Part shown: positions 54,090-63,201 of the stretch, one piece after another
Layout: each line of letters opens with the position of its first letter
Position numbering within the stretch: position 1 is the stretch's first letter
DNA from: a virus
Direction: 5' to 3' (one strand)
IMG/VR virus record: IMGVR_UViG_3300041411_000178
Coordinates: 1 to 64,000 of that record
DNA length: 64,000 nucleotides
Notes under the pieces: generated by a model
Seen by the model: the letters and a program-made list of their open reading frames with translations, nothing else
The model's database searches: none
What the model was told of the DNA's origin: nothing
Made by a program: the position numbers and the translations under genes

Positions 54090-55193
54090 TCAACGAAAGT
54101 TGATGTCATTGAGTACTTTCACTTCTTCCAGCAAATCACTCAGATGCTTCCTGAAAAACACTTCGGGGATGTTCTTCTGGCGGTAGGCAATTTGGCGATA
54201 CAGTCGGTCGATGTCAGCATTGATGTCCGCACACTTATACTTCATGCGGTTACCAATCGACAGGTAGATCGCACACACTTTCAGGTAAGCCGGTTCAAAG
54301 GCCCAACCCGTCTGCGCATACAGCGCCTGGTCATGCGGGTCAACGTAGTTCGTGTAGGGCTTGCGGTACAGACTGTCAATCTGCTTAAGCATCATCCACA
54401 CGTCCTGTAACCGACGACCGGTCAACACATCTATAAGGAAGAGCATGTAGTTCTTGAACAGCTTCTCTTCATTCAACGTGGTGAACTTCACCGACTCGCT
54501 ACGCAGCAGGTCATTGAGATCTTGTTCCTTTACGAAGAACTCGTAAAGGATGTTGATGACTGCTAACTGGTTCTGGTACAGCGTGGCGTGGTACAGTGGG
54601 TACATGCAGACGTAGGAGGCAGGACCCGTATTGACTTCCCGCTTCTCACGCATGAACAACCACCAGCCAACTGCCAGAGCTACCATGTCCAAACCAATGA
54701 TCGCAACATCCTTAATGTCATTGCTAATGGTCTGGCTCTTTTCAACAGTATGTTTGTACCCCCGATCCAATACTGTTGAGTATAGCGGGATCACCGCTCG
54801 CAGGTCTTCCAGCTTCAGGGTGTTTTCATCTAAGTTGGTTAAGCCATCCAGTAGAACCCAGTGCTCTCGGACATTGCGACGATAGAACCCATCGGCCTCT
54901 GCAAAGCCAATACGGTTGATCGAAGTGATGTGGAAGATCGTGCACAGTGAATTAGCACGGAAGCGTGTATTATCTACAACCTCCTGCAAGGTCCATGCGG
55001 GATCGATCATCAGGTGGTGGAGAAGACCCACCAGTTTGTTCTGGTCTTCGAGGTGGAAGGAAGAACGATCCACGTAGGCTCGGTAGTCCTTTCGGTTGAA
55101 CTCGGTTACACGGTGTAGATTCCCCAAGTCACTGAAATTGCTACGGGGATACTTCCGGCTGATATCCTCAGCAGGATACGTAAAGATAGTCAT
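54090..55193 (-). CDS. Unknown protein, 367 aa
   Basis: The product begins MTIFTYPAEDISRKYPRSN, is helical throughout, and has one hydrophobic stretch (about residues 162-180, DVAIIGLDMVALAVGWWLFM) that could be a membrane span. No motif recognised. It is the only leftward gene in this part of the window. The ATG lacks a clear ribosome site (preceded by a C-run), so the true start is uncertain. Confidence 0.6.
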   Translation of the reverse strand: MTIFTYPAEDISRKYPRSNFSDLGNLHRVTEFNRKDYRAYVDRSSFHLEDQNKLVGLLHHLMIDPAWTLQEVVDNTRFRANSLCTIFHITSINRIGFAEADGFYRRNVREHWVLLDGLTNLDENTLKLEDLRAVIPLYSTVLDRGYKHTVEKSQTISNDIKDVAIIGLDMVALAVGWWLFMREKREVNTGPASYVCMYPLYHATLYQNQLAVINILYEFFVKEQDLNDLLRSESVKFTTLNEEKLFKNYMLFLIDVLTGRRLQDVWMMLKQIDSLYRKPYTNYVDPHDQALYAQTGWAFEPAYLKVCAIYLSIGNRMKYKCADINADIDRLYRQIAYRQKNIPEVFFRKHLSDLLEEVKVLNDINFR

Positions 55194-55499
55194 AGGGGGG
55201 CTGTCCGAAACAAATGATGGGGATGTAGAAATAAAGTGTTACTGTAATTCCCTATCTTATGTGAACAAGTCACATCGGGAGAAGATCTCCCATTGGGGAC
55301 CATTGCGCAATTCTGGGATTTGTGATGCAGTATTGAATACGCTTACTCTATATCATCCCTGCTGAAAAGTGGGGTGATTTTGGTTGGGGTAAGAATATTT
55401 CAGGCCTACATTACTTATGGGATTAGTAATACGAATGTTCCACATCCGTAAAGATAATCCTGCTATAGCAAACTATCTTCGTACACAAGGAATAAATCC
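55194..55499. promoter_or_regulatory. 306-bp gap with hairpin and early-type promoter upstream of chimallin
   Basis: No supported gene. It holds a hairpin GGGAGA-AGA-TCTCCC (55277-55291), and on the + strand the early-type core TTTCAGGCCTACATTACT (55398-55415) preceded by AATA. Starting within that core, ATTACT (55410-55415) is repeated inverted as AGTAAT (55425-55430) with a 9-nt spacer, a possible operator at the start site. The ribosome site AAGGA lies at 55487-55491. Confidence 0.55.
55394..55419 (+). promoter_or_regulatory. Early-type promoter for the chimallin gene
   Basis: The best match to the shared element: AATATT directly before TCAGGCCTACATTACT (55400-55415), then TATG. It drives a gene whose phiKZ counterpart is among the most abundant early products. 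Confidence 0.7.
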
Positions 55500-57518
55500 A
55501 TGACTCTGAATACCGGTTCCGAAAGCACTTCCTGGAACGAAAACGAAAAGCCTACCAACGCTAACCAGGCTCCAGGCGCTCCGGGCACCATGGCTCCTCT
55601 GGATGGTCTTGCTGGTCTGCTCCGTCTGCCGTCCATGACGTCCGACAACCGTAACCTCAAAGAGGTTGCTGAATGCGTCGAGAAACTCGAGGCCATTTAC
55701 GAATCCGCCAAGAAGTCGACCACCAACGAACTGCAACGCCGCATCGTTCCGACCGTCGAAAGCCTCACCCCGGCCATCTCGGCCCAACTGCCAGGCGTCG
55801 GCCTGTACGTTGTCTTCGACGGCACCATGTACGTCATGGCTGCGCTGTTCTACAACCGCACCCTGTCCATCGGCGTCGAGCGCATCACCGTCAACGCCAA
55901 CAACATCATGCAGCAAATGTCGGCGCCGCTGACTCCAGCCCAGTACCCGAACAACGTGTTCCTGGAAAAGCTGACTTCCCACTACACCAAAGTGGCCGAA
56001 GGTCAAGGCGTGAAGAACGTCAGCGTGATCAACATGATCGTCGTCGACCTGGAAATGCTGGGCCATCCGGAAGCCGGCGATCCGAAAGACTACGCTCACC
56101 GTCAGGCGAACTACATCGCCTCCGAGTGGGAAGAAGCGATCATGGTCAAGACCGTGCGCGAAATCGTTGCCAAGGGTTATCAGATCCCTGCTCCGTTCGC
56201 CACTCCTGATCAGCCGTACGGCAAAGACGGTTGCGCTGAAGCACGCGTCAACGCCATCAGCTTCCGTACCTCCAAGGCCGGCACTCTGACCGCGGACAAC
56301 ATGGAAGTGATCGTTTCGACGATCAACAACAACAACCAGAACAGCGGCAACTTCCAGGCGAACTCGAAAGAGATCATCCGGGCTACCGCAGCTGTCAGCC
56401 TGAACGGCGTGTCGTGGGAAGACCACCAGCGTTTCATGATGTCGCACCGCTCGCAAGAGCAAATGAACGCGCTGCAACAGTTCCTCGGCAACCAAATGGG
56501 CATGGGTGTTTACCCACAGGGCTTCAAACCTCTGCGTCCAGTGATCACTGTCGGTACCGTTCAAGCCGGCGAGCAACTCTGCAACAACGGCGGTCTGTTC
56601 CCGTTCTTCACCGGCCTGTACGCGCTGATGGCGACGAACAACCAGTACGTCTGGTCCGAAGCTCTGCGCCGTCATAGCGTTGGTGCTCGCGGTAACCTGG
56701 CCGACCTGGAAACCCGTGTTGACCAAATGGTTAGCCAGATCCCTGGTGGCTTCCAGAACCCGCAACGTATCCGTCTCGACGAGAAGAAGATGTCGGACAC
56801 CGAGCTGGTCAACAACTGGATCCGTCAGAACGTTTCCCCGCATGCGACTTTCCAGATCAACCTGATCCCGGCCGGTCCGAACGCGTCGATCAACAACTTC
56901 TTCTTCCAACTGGCCAAGGTCGGTCAGAACGCAGCAGAAATCAAAGTTGTTATCTCGCTCATCGACAGCATGACCAAGGGCGCGTTCTCGGAAATCATCC
57001 GTGCCAACGCCACCTCGCAACAAGGCTGGGTACCGTCCAAGCCAGTGCTGATCCCGACTGGCATGATCGCTGTAAACGGCCTGGCCGAATACGCCGGTCG
57101 CAAGTTCAACACCCAGGAACTGGACGAGATGATGATCTCGCACATCAAGGGCCCGAAAGGTCAGCTCGCAGCCGAAAGCCTGCTGTCGACCATGTACGGC
57201 ACCATCCAGGGCGAAGAGTTCAAGCAACGTGCTCAGAAGCTGCGCGTGGAAACCAGCTCGTCGCTGTTCGACGGTCAGGTTCACATCAACGGCTGGGCTC
57301 AGCCTCACATCTGGGCGCCTGACTTCATGGCTGCCATGTCGAAAGCCATGGACTCCATCGGTCAGCTGAACGTTGCCAACAACCTGGGCAGCTGGCGCAA
57401 CACCAGCCTGGCTTCGACGCCGGGTATCGGTCTGGCTACCCTCGTGGGTGCTGGCTCGAACAACGCCACCGGCAACGGTCTCGGCGTTGCTTACAACATG
57501 AACATGCCATTCATGTAA
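55500..57518 (+). CDS. chmA: Chimallin-like phage nucleus shell protein
   Basis: A 672-aa protein assigned to the ChmA family (phiKZ gp54, 201phi2-1 gp105, about 600-630 aa) by context: size, an early-type promoter, extreme C/G codon bias as for a very abundant product, and location directly before the non-virion RNAP beta' gene (gp54/gp55 order in phiKZ). ChmA forms the lattice enclosing replicating phage DNA and excluding host nucleases. Flexible ends fit: a disordered N-terminus (residues 1-45, Asn/Pro/Gly-rich) and a Gly/Asn-rich tail (GAGSNNATGNGLG) needed for tiling. I recognise it by context and overall character, not by a diagnostic motif. Confidence 0.7.
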   Translation: MTLNTGSESTSWNENEKPTNANQAPGAPGTMAPLDGLAGLLRLPSMTSDNRNLKEVAECVEKLEAIYESAKKSTTNELQRRIVPTVESLTPAISAQLPGVGLYVVFDGTMYVMAALFYNRTLSIGVERITVNANNIMQQMSAPLTPAQYPNNVFLEKLTSHYTKVAEGQGVKNVSVINMIVVDLEMLGHPEAGDPKDYAHRQANYIASEWEEAIMVKTVREIVAKGYQIPAPFATPDQPYGKDGCAEARVNAISFRTSKAGTLTADNMEVIVSTINNNNQNSGNFQANSKEIIRATAAVSLNGVSWEDHQRFMMSHRSQEQMNALQQFLGNQMGMGVYPQGFKPLRPVITVGTVQAGEQLCNNGGLFPFFTGLYALMATNNQYVWSEALRRHSVGARGNLADLETRVDQMVSQIPGGFQNPQRIRLDEKKMSDTELVNNWIRQNVSPHATFQINLIPAGPNASINNFFFQLAKVGQNAAEIKVVISLIDSMTKGAFSEIIRANATSQQGWVPSKPVLIPTGMIAVNGLAEYAGRKFNTQELDEMMISHIKGPKGQLAAESLLSTMYGTIQGEEFKQRAQKLRVETSSSLFDGQVHINGWAQPHIWAPDFMAAMSKAMDSIGQLNVANNLGSWRNTSLASTPGIGLATLVGAGSNNATGNGLGVAYNMNMPFM

Positions 57519-57554
57519 GTGTCGTAAGTGTTGTAGCCTGCAATGGATTGGTGG

Positions 57555-57605
57555 GCGAGAGGGGTAACACCCTCTCGCTTGCTGATCTCTTTTTTCTGTT
57601 TTATC
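57555..57605 (+). terminator. Terminator after chimallin
   Basis: GCGAGAGGG (57555-57563) pairs with CCCTCTCGC (57570-57578); the loop contains GTAACA, and CTCTTTTTTCTG follows. Confidence 0.85.
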
Positions 57606-57621
57606 TTTTTTGGAGTCGGCC

Positions 57622-59256
57622 ATGGGCATGTATCTACCGGAACTCACTCCGTCAAATGAGCTGGCTATTAAGAAGCTCACACAGTACAACGAAGAAAAGC
57701 TCGACCCAATGCCTTTCTTCAACCGCTATGCCGCAGCCTTCGGCCGGTCGCTGGAGGATGACCCGCGTTATTCGGAGCCGCTGTATTGGGACTTCGAAGA
57801 CTACGACTACTTGCACGATACCAGTCGTCTTAAGCCAATCTATCTGAATGAGTTCGACTTCAACATTCAGGAAGATCGCGAAGCCATCGAGCGTCTGACT
57901 CGTATGGAGTTCAACGGCAACTCGTTCGAGACCGTGGCCAGCTGTAATCCGGCCTGTGGTCACTATCGGGGTAACTATCGCCTGAAGCAGGGTAAGGCCT
58001 GTCCTAAGTGCGGAGAGGTCCCAGAACTGTTCCTAGACCGCGGTGAAGACACTCGTCTGTGGTTGAAGCTGCCAGAAGGCGTCAATGGGTTTGTTAACTT
58101 GGGTTTCTTCTCGACCTTCTTTAACAAAGTCGGCATCGGCAGTCCGAAGGTCTGCGTACCAAGGTACTTCATTGACCCGACGTATCGCGGACAGATCAAC
58201 AAGCAAAAGAACACTACGGTCAACCTGATCCGGAACATGCTCGACGAGCTACAGATCAGCGAAGTCAACATGAACACCTTCCAGGAACGATGCGATGACA
58301 TTATGCATTGGATGCTGGTAGGCAATGGCAAACGTCATTGCACGACCTCTCACGAGGGCGTAGTGTTGATGGAAGTGTACCAGAAGAACAAGCACATCGC
58401 GTTCTCCAAGTACATGAAAGTACCGAACCGCTATGCAACGATCCTGGAGAAGACGGGCAAGGATACTTACGCCTATCCTCACCAACCGGTCACTGCACAG
58501 CTGTACACTGCGATCGCTGATACCAAGCGTTCCAACTCCGTGGTTAAACTGAGCGCCGCTGATAAGCGCCGTAACGTGGACATCGTGGGTAAGAACCTGG
58601 TTAAGCTGGCTGACCAATACCGTAAGGTGAACAACCCGAAAGCGTTGTTTGGTAAACCGGCTATCAACCGTAAACACGTGGCCTCTGGTGCAGTACCGTT
58701 CACTGGCCGCTCGGTTGTAACCTCGGTAACCGGTATCCTCAACCCGGACGAGTGGATGGTGCCGTGGAAGATGTGTCTGGCTATTCTGGACTATCACATC
58801 ACGGGCTTCCTGTATCGTCGTGGTCATACTCCGTATCAAGCCATTCAGCGAATCAGTCGAGCTGCTTATTGGATCGACCCGCTGATTGATGAATTCTTCC
58901 GCGACATGGAAGATAACAACAAGGCTATCATACAGAGTGGACGTAACCCGTCGATTGAGTTCCTCAGTCTGCGCAGTGCGTTCCTCCGAGTGAACCGCGA
59001 TCTCCGAGACGAAAGTATTCGGGTACCGATCCTCGCAGTTAGCGAATCGAACACCGACTTTGACGGCGACAACCACTACATCGTCCTTATGGCCGATAAC
59101 GAGTCGAAAGCAAAAGCTTACGGCGCGTGGGGTCACCACCAAACGTTGGACCGCAACATTCCGTTTACAGTGGGTGACTACGCTGGGCAAGCGGCGACTA
59201 ACCTCATGAACCTTAACACGCTCATGGCGCAAACGCCGATTCTTGATGTAGCCTAA
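57622..59256 (+). CDS. RNA polymerase beta'-like subunit, N-terminal part (probable non-virion RNAP)
   Basis: A 544-aa protein with the catalytic loop NTDFDGD (D479, D481, D483), a beta'-type zinc cluster (C108, C112, C127, C130), and KPAINRKHVASGAVPFTGRS near 350, matching the beta' segment that normally reads RVDYSGRSVI. phiKZ encodes a second, non-virion polymerase for late genes, and its beta' subunit gp55 lies next to chimallin, as here. Length and catalytic positions are nearly identical to the other beta' subunit (538 aa, D479/D481/D483). ATG at 57622 has TGGAG upstream. Confidence 0.85.
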   Translation: MGMYLPELTPSNELAIKKLTQYNEEKLDPMPFFNRYAAAFGRSLEDDPRYSEPLYWDFEDYDYLHDTSRLKPIYLNEFDFNIQEDREAIERLTRMEFNGNSFETVASCNPACGHYRGNYRLKQGKACPKCGEVPELFLDRGEDTRLWLKLPEGVNGFVNLGFFSTFFNKVGIGSPKVCVPRYFIDPTYRGQINKQKNTTVNLIRNMLDELQISEVNMNTFQERCDDIMHWMLVGNGKRHCTTSHEGVVLMEVYQKNKHIAFSKYMKVPNRYATILEKTGKDTYAYPHQPVTAQLYTAIADTKRSNSVVKLSAADKRRNVDIVGKNLVKLADQYRKVNNPKALFGKPAINRKHVASGAVPFTGRSVVTSVTGILNPDEWMVPWKMCLAILDYHITGFLYRRGHTPYQAIQRISRAAYWIDPLIDEFFRDMEDNNKAIIQSGRNPSIEFLSLRSAFLRVNRDLRDESIRVPILAVSESNTDFDGDNHYIVLMADNESKAKAYGAWGHHQTLDRNIPFTVGDYAGQAATNLMNLNTLMAQTPILDVA

Positions 59257-59278
59257 CCCAGGCTAAGAGGTAAACACG

Positions 59279-59920
59279 ATGAATAGTGCTCATGCATTCA
59301 GCTACGCGGTCTCGGGTAGTTATACCGAGAATCAGATGCAGAAGTACGCCGAGTATGTGAACAACTCCACTCAGGCGTTTCAACAAGCCGGTGGTTGGTT
59401 GGCGCAGCAAGCTACAAACGCGTTGGAAGGGTTTAACAACTACATGACATCGCGTGCATGGGAAATGGGTAAACGACTGTTGGGCAAGTCGGACGGCGAT
59501 TACGTCGGTCGGTTTGAAGTCGGTTATCTGGGTTCTGTAGCCGGTCTGCAAGGTGCACAAGGTTTCATGCGTGACTACATCATGGCGCATGAAGGTCTGC
59601 ATCAGGATTACCTGGACGACAAGATCAGTGGTTATGATGGCGTCTTCAGTCCGCTCAATACCGGTATCGGCGCTGAGAACATTTTCTGGCGTCGGGCAAT
59701 GAACGGTTTGATGCACATGGAAACCAAAGACGACGTGACTCGGTTGAAGCACGCTCACTATCTGGAAAGTGCCGGTGGTGGGTTGTCATTCCGTGAACGT
59801 GTTGATGTGCAGAAAACCTGGGCTGCTGTGGGTTATCATCGGACCAAAGGTCTGTTCGATATCACCAGTGAGACCAACAAGGCGTTGAAGGGTGCTCAGC
59901 CGCCCGCAGACGTCGAATAA
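59279..59920 (+). CDS. Unknown protein, 213 aa
   Basis: The product begins MNSAHAFSYAVSGSYTENQ, is helical and Gln/Asn-rich, and has no recognised motif. It lies 22 bp after the RNAP beta' gene and before a terminator, so it is in the same transcript and could be a polymerase accessory protein; that is only inferred from position. Confidence 0.6.
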   Translation: MNSAHAFSYAVSGSYTENQMQKYAEYVNNSTQAFQQAGGWLAQQATNALEGFNNYMTSRAWEMGKRLLGKSDGDYVGRFEVGYLGSVAGLQGAQGFMRDYIMAHEGLHQDYLDDKISGYDGVFSPLNTGIGAENIFWRRAMNGLMHMETKDDVTRLKHAHYLESAGGGLSFRERVDVQKTWAAVGYHRTKGLFDITSETNKALKGAQPPADVE

Positions 59921-59935
59921 AGCCGTTTAGATAAA

Positions 59936-59971
59936 CAGGAGGGGGTAACACCCTTCCTGCTTTATTTTTTT
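59936..59971 (+). terminator. Terminator after the RNAP beta' operon
   Basis: CAGGAGGGG (59936-59944) pairs with CCCTTCCTG (59951-59959, one G-U); the loop GTAACA is shared with the terminator at 57555, followed by CTTTATTTTTTT. Confidence 0.85.
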
Positions 59972-59983
59972 GCTATACGCTAT

Positions 59984-60003
59984 CTTACAGCGTTACCTGT
60001 AAG
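59984..60003 (+). promoter_or_regulatory. Leader stem-loop before the 135-aa gene
   Basis: CTTACAG (59984-59990) and CTGTAAG (59997-60003) form a perfect 7-bp stem with loop CGTTAC, 40 nt before the ATG at 60043 and after the previous terminator. It may be an operator or mRNA-stabilising element. Confidence 0.35.
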
Positions 60004-60042
60004 TTTATTCTTATAGAGGGCATTTCTATAAAGGAAAACGGT

Positions 60043-60450
60043 ATGAGTAGTTTTTGTGTAGGTACTATGTCCACACGCTCTGGCTGGGAGATCAAGTCTC
60101 CTCAAGAAGCCATGGCGCTGCATTTCATGTATTGGTTTACGTCCCGACGTGACCAAGGCAAGGTCATCGGCCAAGTTCCCAGTTTTTATTTTCTCTGGGC
60201 AGCCCATGGTACGACGCCAGAAACCATGGTTGATCGAACGCAACAAGAATTCGACGCCTACATGAAAGAACTGTTCCCACAGTCGGAAGTGTTGGTGCAG
60301 AAACAAACCGTAGCAAATGAAAAGAATAACTACCATCTATTACTCTCAGCGCGAGCGATTGTAGATGGTGTGTCGTATGACCTGTCCGAAGTGGTATTGG
60401 TAACGGGCAGTCTCTATCAAGTATTAGACAAGGCGAGGTTGGGTAAATGA
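60043..60450 (+). CDS. Unknown protein, 135 aa
   Basis: The product begins MSSFCVGTMSTRSGWEIKS; no motif recognised. It opens a rightward run of five coupled genes; its stop overlaps the next start by four bases (ATGA). Confidence 0.6.
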   Translation: MSSFCVGTMSTRSGWEIKSPQEAMALHFMYWFTSRRDQGKVIGQVPSFYFLWAAHGTTPETMVDRTQQEFDAYMKELFPQSEVLVQKQTVANEKNNYHLLLSARAIVDGVSYDLSEVVLVTGSLYQVLDKARLGK

Positions 60451-61256
60451 GTCAGATGACCAAGCAGGACCGCGAAGATATTCTCAAGGAAGACTTTGCC
60501 TTTCTGGAGAACGTGAAAGTACAGGACATCAACGGCAAGTTGATGATGAGCGACGGCGAGCTGCCTTTCAGCGTCTCTACCGTGATGTATGAGAAGGATT
60601 TCGTACGCGACTGGCTGATGCCCTTCGCCATCGGTAACGACCTCGGCAAGAACTACTTCAAGGTCAACGAGTGGTTCCAGATCAGCGCCAACGGCACCCG
60701 TGCAGTAATGGTGGTCGACGACAACTACAAGCCGGTTCTGATCGTTGCCCCGATGATCAACCATGGTCTGACTCAGAAAGAGTATCAGATGATGGAACAG
60801 GCCAGCCGGATGATTCACAGTCACAGCGCTGACACCATGAAGAAGCACGATCCCAACGCCAACCTCGGCCTGGCTCGTGCACTGACCAAGGCGTTGGACG
60901 GTAAGAAGCGCACCACGCTGACTGAAATGATCGCGCCTGAGTTCTACGTCAAGCACGGTGTTATCCCTGAAGTAGAGAAACAGATCTACTACATCAAGGA
61001 CTACCTGAACAACAACGAGCGTGACATCAAAGAGATCAACGCTATCCGGCCTATTCTCTATGCAAACTATCGCAAAGAGCCGGTGACGCAGGAACAAGTC
61101 AGCCAGGTCAATCGCCTGATGACTGGTAATACCGAGTTCCAGTTCAACGAAGAGTCCATCAAGGGCCACAAGGAAGGTTACGAGCGTATCCTGGGCACAG
61201 GCAAGAGTAACATTTCTGGCACCCGGGAAAAGCCGACCGACCCGCTGGAGTGCTAA
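60447..61256 (+). CDS. Unknown protein, 269 aa
   Basis: The product begins MSQMTKQDREDILKEDFAF. The segment VNEWFQISANGTRAVMVVDD is beta-rich and the second half is helical and charged. No motif recognised. Strong codon bias. It is coupled to 60043 and lies 21 bp before the SbcD-like gene. Confidence 0.65.
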   Translation: MSQMTKQDREDILKEDFAFLENVKVQDINGKLMMSDGELPFSVSTVMYEKDFVRDWLMPFAIGNDLGKNYFKVNEWFQISANGTRAVMVVDDNYKPVLIVAPMINHGLTQKEYQMMEQASRMIHSHSADTMKKHDPNANLGLARALTKALDGKKRTTLTEMIAPEFYVKHGVIPEVEKQIYYIKDYLNNNERDIKEINAIRPILYANYRKEPVTQEQVSQVNRLMTGNTEFQFNEESIKGHKEGYERILGTGKSNISGTREKPTDPLEC

Positions 61257-61277
61257 CTATCATTAGGGGATTTATAA

Positions 61278-62399
61278 GTGCGTTTTCTCTGGAGCTCTGA
61301 TCAACACACGCTACACCAAACAACACCCACGCCACATATCCTTTCTAACCTGAGCCGTTTCCTATTAAAAGAAAACGATCTGGCTAAAGTGGATATGGTG
61401 GCGTTCGGTGGTGATTTCATGGAACGCATGGTTGAGTCCCCTAACGAAGACATGTTCAAGGTCAAGGACTGGGGGCGCGACTTTCTGCACTCAGCCCATG
61501 ACCTCAATGCCGACCTTATCGCCATCTGGCTGGCGGGCACAGAGTCCCACGACAGTAAACAACCCCGACACTTTGTAAACCTCGCACCCCGAGGCATGGA
61601 TGTCCGGTACATTGATACACTGTCGATTGAGGTGTTCCCGCAGTTAGACGATCTGTCCATTATGTTTGTTCCAGACAACATGGGCAAGATGACACCGGAT
61701 GAGATCTGGGAGCGCGCACTCCAGGTCTTGAAAGCTAACGAAATGGATAAGGTCGACTTGATCTTCTTCCACGGCGGCTTTACCTTTCAACTGCACGCAA
61801 TGGCTCAGAAGAATGCACACCTGCTGGAACGTTGGGAAACCATCGTCAGGTACGCTATCTTTGCAGGTCATATACACAAGCCAGTGCAGAAGGGGAAGCT
61901 TTACACCTCTGGTTCGTTTGACCGTACCGCTCACGGTGAGGAGCATCCCAAGGGCGGTTACGTTGTCGACCTGGATAAGAAGAAGAACTACTTCAACCCA
62001 GTGTTCTGGGAGAACAAGAACGCCCTGCCGTACCTCACCATGGATGTACCGTCTGATATCACGCCTGAAAAGCTGATCACAGAATTCCACACCTTCATTG
62101 CAGCCCGTAAGCTCCCACCTTTCTCGCAGTTGCGTATCCGAGGTGGTAAAGCTGAGATCGTTAACCCGATCGTGGAAGTAATGAAGAAAGACTACCCCAT
62201 GTTTGGGATCAAGGCTGAGAACGAAGTCGATAAAAGCGTCAGTGTTGACGAGACGTTGTTTGATGCTAAGGTCTACGAAGGGGTTTCATTAACGAAAGAG
62301 AACTTAAACGATTCTCTCATGCCAGAAGTTGCTCCCAGGTTCTTGGAACTGGGGATTGACCTGGAAGAGGCGTTTGAGGTGTTGGAGGAGTTCAAATGA
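61278..62399 (+). CDS. sbcD: SbcD/Mre11-like metallophosphoesterase nuclease
   Basis: A 373-aa protein with calcineurin-type phosphoesterase motifs in order: SDQH (D8, H10), GGDF (D46), GTESHD (H91, D92; the usual Asn of GNHD reads Ser), FFHGG (H165) and GHIH (H198, H200). SbcD/Mre11 nucleases trim DNA ends in recombination-dependent replication and repair together with an SbcC/Rad50 ATPase, which is not in this window. GTG start at 61278 with TAGGGGA upstream. Overlaps the next gene by four bases. Confidence 0.75.
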   Translation: MRFLWSSDQHTLHQTTPTPHILSNLSRFLLKENDLAKVDMVAFGGDFMERMVESPNEDMFKVKDWGRDFLHSAHDLNADLIAIWLAGTESHDSKQPRHFVNLAPRGMDVRYIDTLSIEVFPQLDDLSIMFVPDNMGKMTPDEIWERALQVLKANEMDKVDLIFFHGGFTFQLHAMAQKNAHLLERWETIVRYAIFAGHIHKPVQKGKLYTSGSFDRTAHGEEHPKGGYVVDLDKKKNYFNPVFWENKNALPYLTMDVPSDITPEKLITEFHTFIAARKLPPFSQLRIRGGKAEIVNPIVEVMKKDYPMFGIKAENEVDKSVSVDETLFDAKVYEGVSLTKENLNDSLMPEVAPRFLELGIDLEEAFEVLEEFK

Positions 62400-63190
62400 G
62401 AGCACTGGGTGCGTTAGGCATGTCGGTGGGAACTTCACTGGCATTAGAACTTGGCGGGGATGCAGTCCGATCGGCGGATACCCTGCTGTTTAATCTCAGG
62501 ACTTTGATCCGTAACGCTCAGGCAGCTTACGAGAAGGATGATGCAGGAGCTGACGACGTCAAGCAACTGGTCAAGGATGTTGAAGAGGATTTGGTTAAGT
62601 TAGGCCAGTATCTGGAACAGCTGCGTAAAGGCAAGCCTATTCAGATGGTGGTCTACTACCCGTCTTACCGCGGTCTGAAAAGCAAGTACAAACACGCTGA
62701 CCTGACCGACTTCATCAACAACGGTACTGAGAAACAGAAGAAGTTTGCCAAGTTGACTAAAGACGTGGCAGAAGGGCTAATGGAGAAACATTCCAAGATC
62801 CTCGTGAGCACAGATATCGGCATGCCTGATTTTAAGGGGAATGGCGTTGTCATGACTCACCACGTAGTCGACCTGGCAGATGCACGCGGTATTGGTCGCC
62901 TCTTTCTTCTGGAATCTTACACGGGGGTATTAAAACCTTTCACGACTTGGTACACCAAACTGACTGGCGGGGAAGAACTGCACTACATGCCGTTTAACCA
63001 CCTCACCATTCAGATCTTCGGCGATCGCTCTACCAACTTTAAATCGTCTTCCAAGGCGATCAAGGATCTGGTGAAGAAGCTTGCCCTGGACAGTAACTGG
63101 ACGTCAGCCACGTCTATGAGTCGTGTAAGAAACAGTATCGCTGGAATGGACAATCCCGTTGACAAAGCCGGACTCTTGATGATGTTGTAA
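62396..63190 (+). CDS. Unknown protein coupled to sbcD, 264 aa
   Basis: The product begins MRALGALGMSVGTSLALEL, with a helical first half (coiled coil DVKQLVKDVEEDLVKLG) and a mixed second half. No motif recognised. The ATGA overlap with sbcD makes a shared role in DNA processing plausible. Confidence 0.6.
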   Translation: MRALGALGMSVGTSLALELGGDAVRSADTLLFNLRTLIRNAQAAYEKDDAGADDVKQLVKDVEEDLVKLGQYLEQLRKGKPIQMVVYYPSYRGLKSKYKHADLTDFINNGTEKQKKFAKLTKDVAEGLMEKHSKILVSTDIGMPDFKGNGVVMTHHVVDLADARGIGRLFLLESYTGVLKPFTTWYTKLTGGEELHYMPFNHLTIQIFGDRSTNFKSSSKAIKDLVKKLALDSNWTSATSMSRVRNSIAGMDNPVDKAGLLMML

Positions 63191-63201
63191 GGGAACAGAC
63201 C

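Noticed and set aside
55473-57722. A 749-codon leftward open frame antisense to chimallin
   Set aside because: An artefact of extreme C/G codon bias on the opposite strand; it would also run antisense through the chimallin promoter-proximal region and terminator.
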